Shown: positions 60,847 to 64,000 of the stretch, in pieces
How the letters are laid out: each line of letters starts with the position of its first letter
How positions within the stretch are numbered: the stretch's first letter is position 1
Source of the DNA: Flavivirga eckloniae
GTDB taxonomy: Bacteria > Bacteroidota > Bacteroidia > Flavobacteriales > Flavobacteriaceae
Assembly: GCF_002886045.1 (NCBI RefSeq)
Contig: NZ_CP025791.1
Location: forward strand, 62,001-126,000
Direction: 5' to 3'
Length of the DNA: 64,000 nucleotides
The notes under the pieces: generated by a model
What the model saw: the letters and a program-made list of their open reading frames with translations, nothing else
What the model was told of the DNA's origin: nothing
Databases searched by the model: none
Program-made: the position numbers and the translations under genes

Positions 60847-61914
60847 TTAGTTGTCATAAAACTGAAAAGCATCAATAATTATTTGATCATCAACCAGACG
60901 GTCAATTACAGGGTTACCAATCGATTCTAATAGTACAAAATTGATGTTACCGTGATTGTTCTTTTTATCGTATTTAAGCAATTCAATTATTGGAGCGTAC
61001 TCTTCTTTGTTAATCGTAACCTTTCCGTAATAATTAATGAATAAATCCTTGATGTCTATTGTTGTTTGCTTAGGGAACCCTGCTAACTCAGTAGAAATGT
61101 AACAGGCTAAAACCATACCTACAATAATGGCCTCTCCATGCAACAAGGTTGTTTTATCAGGATTGCTTAAAAAATAAGATTCTATAGCGTGACCAAGCGT
61201 ATGACCAAAGTTTAAAGTTTTACGCAGATTATCTTCGTATGGGTCATTTTCAACCACATTCTTTTTAATCAAAACAGATTCATAGATTAAAATATCTAAA
61301 TCGTTTAAAGTTAATTTGGATAAATCCTTAAACTTGTTCCAATAAGCAACATCGCTAATTAATCCGTGCTTTAGCATTTCAGCCAAACCAGAACGCATTT
61401 GATTTTGCGCTAACGTATTAAGATATGTAGTATCGATTAAAACCAGATCGGGATCGCTAATAACACCTATTTGGTTTTTTAAATGCCCTAAATCTACTCC
61501 GGTTTTTCCGCCAACAGAGGCATCAACCATCGAGAGCAAGGTAGTAGGAACATTAATATAGGCAATCCCTCTTTTAAAGGTACAAGCAGTAAAGCCACCC
61601 ATATCGGTAATAACACCGCCACCTATATTTATAAGTAAGCTTTTTCTATCGGCATCCTGCTCCGAAAGTGTATTCCAGATTCCAACGCAAGTATCTATAG
61701 TTTTATTAATTTCTCCAGATTCAATTTCAATAATCTCGATAACAATATCTGTTTCAAGCTTTTCCAAGAAATAAGGCAAACAATGTTGATGCGTATTTTC
61801 ATCAACCAAAATAAATATTTTAGAGAAGTTACGCTCTTTAATATGTTTATTTAGAGGGGTATAGCATGCATCGTTAAAATGAATTGTGCATTCATTTGTG
61901 GTAATAGAATCCAT
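60847..61914 (-). CDS. aroB: 3-dehydroquinate synthase
   Basis: 355 residues. NAD-binding GGGVITDMGGFTACTFKRG, the zinc ligands in FGHTLGHAIESY and LLHGEAIIVGM, and the lysine in the VGGKTGVDLG motif are all present. It converts DAHP to 3-dehydroquinate in the shikimate pathway. The gene is a core-metabolism gene inserted between glycan genes and the proline dehydrogenase gene, with which it is divergent. A 22-base tandem duplication lies in the shared control region. Confidence 0.95.
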   Translation of the reverse strand: MDSITTNECTIHFNDACYTPLNKHIKERNFSKIFILVDENTHQHCLPYFLEKLETDIVIEIIEIESGEINKTIDTCVGIWNTLSEQDADRKSLLINIGGGVITDMGGFTACTFKRGIAYINVPTTLLSMVDASVGGKTGVDLGHLKNQIGVISDPDLVLIDTTYLNTLAQNQMRSGLAEMLKHGLISDVAYWNKFKDLSKLTLNDLDILIYESVLIKKNVVENDPYEDNLRKTLNFGHTLGHAIESYFLSNPDKTTLLHGEAIIVGMVLACYISTELAGFPKQTTIDIKDLFINYYGKVTINKEEYAPIIELLKYDKKNNHGNINFVLLESIGNPVIDRLVDDQIIIDAFQFYDN

Positions 61915-61959
61915 AAAAAAAATGTGTGTCTTAAAAGTTGGTGAAATTAAGGAGATTTT

Positions 61960-62003
61960 ACATAAAATGATAGTATTTTATACATAAAATGATAGTATTT
62001 TAC
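61960..62003. repeat. Tandem 22-base duplication in the aroB/proline dehydrogenase control region
   Basis: Two adjacent copies (61960-61981 and 61982-62003) of a unit starting ACATAAAATGATAGTATTTT, differing only in the last base, followed by a partial third start (ACATAAA shifted). It lies 46 bases upstream of the aroB start and 24 bases before the proline dehydrogenase -7 box. Confidence 0.75.
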
Positions 62004-62026
62004 ATAAACGAAATTACATATATGGT

Positions 62027-62034
62027 TATATTTG
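62027..62034 (+). promoter_or_regulatory. Promoter -7 box of the proline dehydrogenase gene
   Basis: TATATTTG is a perfect TAnnTTTG box, 14 bases before the ATG at 62049. It lies inside the longer open frame that begins at 61989, so the shorter start is favoured. Confidence 0.55.
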
Positions 62035-62048
62035 CTCAAATTTTTTAT

Positions 62049-63224
62049 ATGAGTACAAGACAAATATTCGATAACACAGAAGTTGCATTCTCGTTAAAGA
62101 ATGATTCTGAATTAGAGCGCGCTTATTTTTTATTTAAAATGATTTCTATCGAACCTTTAGTTAGGATAGGTACAGCAGCTACTAACTTTGCTATTAAAGC
62201 AAGATTGCCTATTGAAGGTTTAATCCGTTCTACAGTATTTGATCATTTTTGTGGTGGTGTTAATGAAGCAGATTGCCTACCGGTAATTGATAAAATGTTT
62301 TCAAATGGTGTAAGCTCGGTGTTGGATTATTCTGTTGAAGGAAAAGAAAGTGATAAAGAGTTTGATTCCGCAATGGGTACCATTCTTAATATTATTGACT
62401 TTGCTAAGGATAAAGACGCTATTCCAATAGCGGTTTTTAAACCTACTGGCTTTGGTAGATTAGCGTTATATGAAAAAGTTGGCAGTGGTAAAACTTTAAC
62501 CGAAAGCGAACAGAAAGAATGGGATAATATTGAAAATAGATTCGATATAGTTTGTAAAAAGGCGAAAGATAATGACATTGCTATATTAATCGATTCTGAA
62601 GAAAGCTGGATGCAAGATGCCGCTGATGCATTAGTAACTAAAATGATGCAAAAGTATAATACTGAAAAACCTATTGTATTTAATACGTTGCAAATGTATA
62701 GGCACGATAGGCTGGCCTTTTTAAAAAAGGAACATAAAAAAGCAGAAGCGGGTAACTATTTTCTTGGTTATAAATTGGTTCGGGGCGCTTATATGGAAAA
62801 GGAAAATGAAAGAGCTGAAGAACAAGGATATGTTTCCCCGATTTGCGTAAGTAAAGCTGCTACAGACGAAAACTTTGATCAGGGATTAAGATATGTTATA
62901 GACAATTTGGACCGTATATCTCTTTTTGCAGGAACCCATAATGAAGAAAGCTCGTATTTGTTAATCGAGTTAATGGCTAACAAAGGTTTGCAAAATAATG
63001 ATGAGCGTATTTGGTTTGGTCAATTGTATGGTATGAGTGATCATATTAGTTTTAATTTGGCAAAGAATGGTTATAATGTTGCTAAATATATGCCTTTCGG
63101 GCCTGTAAATGATGTTATGCCTTATTTAATTAGAAGGGCAGAGGAAAACACTTCTGTTGCTGGGCAAACGAGTAGGGAGCTAATGCTTATAACGAAAGAA
63201 AAGAAACGCAGAAAGAAATTGTAA
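62049..63224 (+). CDS. Proline dehydrogenase
   Basis: 391 residues from the ATG at 62049; the longer frame from 61989 runs through a -7 box and is unlikely. The PRODH TIM barrel is recognised by 'KPTGFGRLALYEKV', ILIDSEESWMQDAAD, LQMYRHDRLAFLK, YKLVRGAYMEKENERA and FAGTHNEESSYLL near the C-terminus, including 'GQLYGMSDH' and the last 'PYLIRRAEENT'. It oxidises proline to P5C using FAD; only the PRODH half is present, not a full PutA. It converges with the dehydratase gene, leaving one base between stops. Confidence 0.93.
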   Translation: MSTRQIFDNTEVAFSLKNDSELERAYFLFKMISIEPLVRIGTAATNFAIKARLPIEGLIRSTVFDHFCGGVNEADCLPVIDKMFSNGVSSVLDYSVEGKESDKEFDSAMGTILNIIDFAKDKDAIPIAVFKPTGFGRLALYEKVGSGKTLTESEQKEWDNIENRFDIVCKKAKDNDIAILIDSEESWMQDAADALVTKMMQKYNTEKPIVFNTLQMYRHDRLAFLKKEHKKAEAGNYFLGYKLVRGAYMEKENERAEEQGYVSPICVSKAATDENFDQGLRYVIDNLDRISLFAGTHNEESSYLLIELMANKGLQNNDERIWFGQLYGMSDHISFNLAKNGYNVAKYMPFGPVNDVMPYLIRRAEENTSVAGQTSRELMLITKEKKRRKKL

Positions 63225-63225
63225 T

Positions 63226-64000
63226 TTAAACATATTTCTTTAAAATAGATTTAACTTCCGGGTTAGGCATATTGGGTGTAATAGCAGCTAATTCGGAAAA
63301 GTTAATTTTACTAGTTTCAAGGTTGTTATTTGGTTTAACCAAAAGTATACTTTCATTTTTAGTAGAGATTAAGGTTTCGTGTTTCGAAACAATGTCCTCA
63401 TGAAGTTTCTCTCCCGGACGAAGCCCAGTAATTTTTATATCAATGCTTTTATTAACAGCATTATAAAGGACTATAACTCTTTTGGCTAAATCAATTATTT
63501 TAATGGGGTCACCCATATTGAAAGTATAGGTGTTGCTTTCATCTTTATTAAACGTTGCTATTTCAAGGATTAAAGTACAGGCTTTATTCTTATTAATAAA
63601 ATAACGGGAAATAGCTTTGTTTGTAATGGTAATCGGCATACCAGACTCTATCTGCTTTTTAAAAAGCGGTAAAACAGATCCGTTAGAACCAAGTATATTA
63701 CCAAATCTGGTTATAGTGAACTGCGTTTTTGATCCCGAGGATATATGGTCGAGATAATTTTCAGCAATGCGTTTGGACATTCCCATAACACTTACGGGGT
63801 TTACGGCCTTATCTGTTGAAATGAATATAAATTTCTTCACATCATGTTCTGTAGATAAGTCTGCTAGCAGTTTTGTACCAAAAATATTAAGCTTAACAGC
63901 TTCATATGGGTTTGCTTCCATTAATGGTACATGTTTGTATGCGGCAGAATGAAAGATAAGTGTAGGCTTGTAAGTTTCAAAAAGGTGTCTTAGTGTAGGT
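63226..64000 (-). CDS. PglF/WbpM-type dehydratase, second copy (5' end beyond window)
   Basis: An open frame continues without stop from 63226 to the right edge; the internal ATG at 63921 is not the start, because upstream codons continue the family sequence (PTLIFHSAAYKHVPLMEANPY). Further motifs are KFIFISTDKAVNPVSVMGMSK, TRFGNILGSNGSVLPLFK and ITGLRPGEKLHED. The SDR triad again reads SMK. This is the C-terminal third of a protein like the one at 54912-56852, and it suggests more glycan genes to the right. Its neighbour on the left is the convergent proline dehydrogenase gene. Confidence 0.9.
   Translation of the reverse strand, partial: PTLRHLFETYKPTLIFHSAAYKHVPLMEANPYEAVKLNIFGTKLLADLSTEHDVKKFIFISTDKAVNPVSVMGMSKRIAENYLDHISSGSKTQFTITRFGNILGSNGSVLPLFKKQIESGMPITITNKAISRYFINKNKACTLILEIATFNKDESNTYTFNMGDPIKIIDLAKRVIVLYNAVNKSIDIKITGLRPGEKLHEDIVSKHETLISTKNESILLVKPNNNLETSKINFSELAAITPNMPNPEVKSILKKYV

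Noticed and set aside
61960-62003. Short tandem repeat considered as a CRISPR remnant
   Set aside because: Only two directly adjacent units without spacers, no cas genes, and a position in a promoter region. It is a simple tandem duplication.
63226-63921. Complete gene starting at the ATG at 63921
   Set aside because: Codons upstream continue the dehydratase family sequence to the window edge, so the ATG is internal and the gene is partial.
1-64000. tRNA, rRNA, CRISPR arrays and origin sites
   Set aside because: Scanning both strands by eye showed no tRNA arm consensus, rRNA segment, spacer array or DnaA-box cluster. A tRNA or small RNA could still be missed without a covariance search.

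Overview
The window comes from an AT-rich genome of the Bacteroidetes, most likely a Flavobacteriaceae species. The evidence is the repeated TAnnTTTG promoter boxes close upstream of start codons, the near absence of Shine-Dalgarno sites, Bacteroidetes-type lipobox signal peptides, and lineage-typical genes: a DUF3667 protein, an ECF sigma factor followed by a 48-residue protein, an XRE regulator divergent from an M14 peptidase, and a cysteine-free endonuclease III.

Positions 1-14600 are mostly housekeeping: two small secreted proteins sharing a leader element, uvrA, the ECF sigma factor and its small partner, nth, bcp, a large conserved protein of unknown role, a metallo-beta-lactamase-fold hydrolase, a lipoprotein, an XRE regulator, an M14 peptidase, an Lrp-type regulator and a JmjC/cupin protein. 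Intergenic hairpin repeats are scattered among them.

Positions 14740-60800 form one very large surface-glycan island. (a) 14887-20181 (+) holds an MBOAT acyltransferase with an SGNH partner, an ATP-grasp ligase, a HAD phosphatase and a FemAB/GNAT-type transferase. (b) 36691-20330 (-) is the most unusual part. It combines a second MBOAT/SGNH pair, an amino-acid-type adenylating enzyme and an acyl carrier protein, which together are the four component types of a Dlt (D-alanylation) machine. Interleaved are eight FemAB/GNAT-like paralogues (six in direct tandem), a GNAT-like protein, a DegT-fold PLP protein and a PglC-type initiating phospho-sugar transferase. I infer a carrier-protein-fed system that activates an amino acid or related acid and attaches it to a surface glycan or its precursor. 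(c) 37229-39004 (+) encodes a beta-helix lipoprotein. (d) 53105-39454 (-) is a Wzx/Wzy glycan operon with UDP-GlcNAc 4-epimerase, UDP-HexNAc dehydrogenase, flippase, EpsG-type polymerase, five glycosyltransferases, a pyruvyltransferase and a QueC-like PP-loop enzyme. (e) 53783-60060 (+) holds a PglE-type aminotransferase, a PglF/WbpM-type 4,6-dehydratase, a Wza-type export lipoprotein and a Wzc-type tyrosine kinase. A CpsB-type phosphatase converges on the kinase gene.

Positions 60847-63224 return to core metabolism (aroB, proline dehydrogenase). A second PglF/WbpM-like dehydratase gene runs off the right edge, so more glycan genes may lie beyond.

Proposed logic: PglF, PglE and PglC make and load a 4-amino-4,6-dideoxy-HexNAc-type first sugar. 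The epimerase and dehydrogenase supply a GalNAcA-type uronate. The glycosyltransferases, Wzx, EpsG and Wza/Wzc build and export the polymer, with Wzc and CpsB controlling it. The MBOAT/SGNH pairs, the pyruvyltransferase and the FemAB/A-domain/ACP block decorate it. Operon functions are inferred from motifs and context; no database search was possible.
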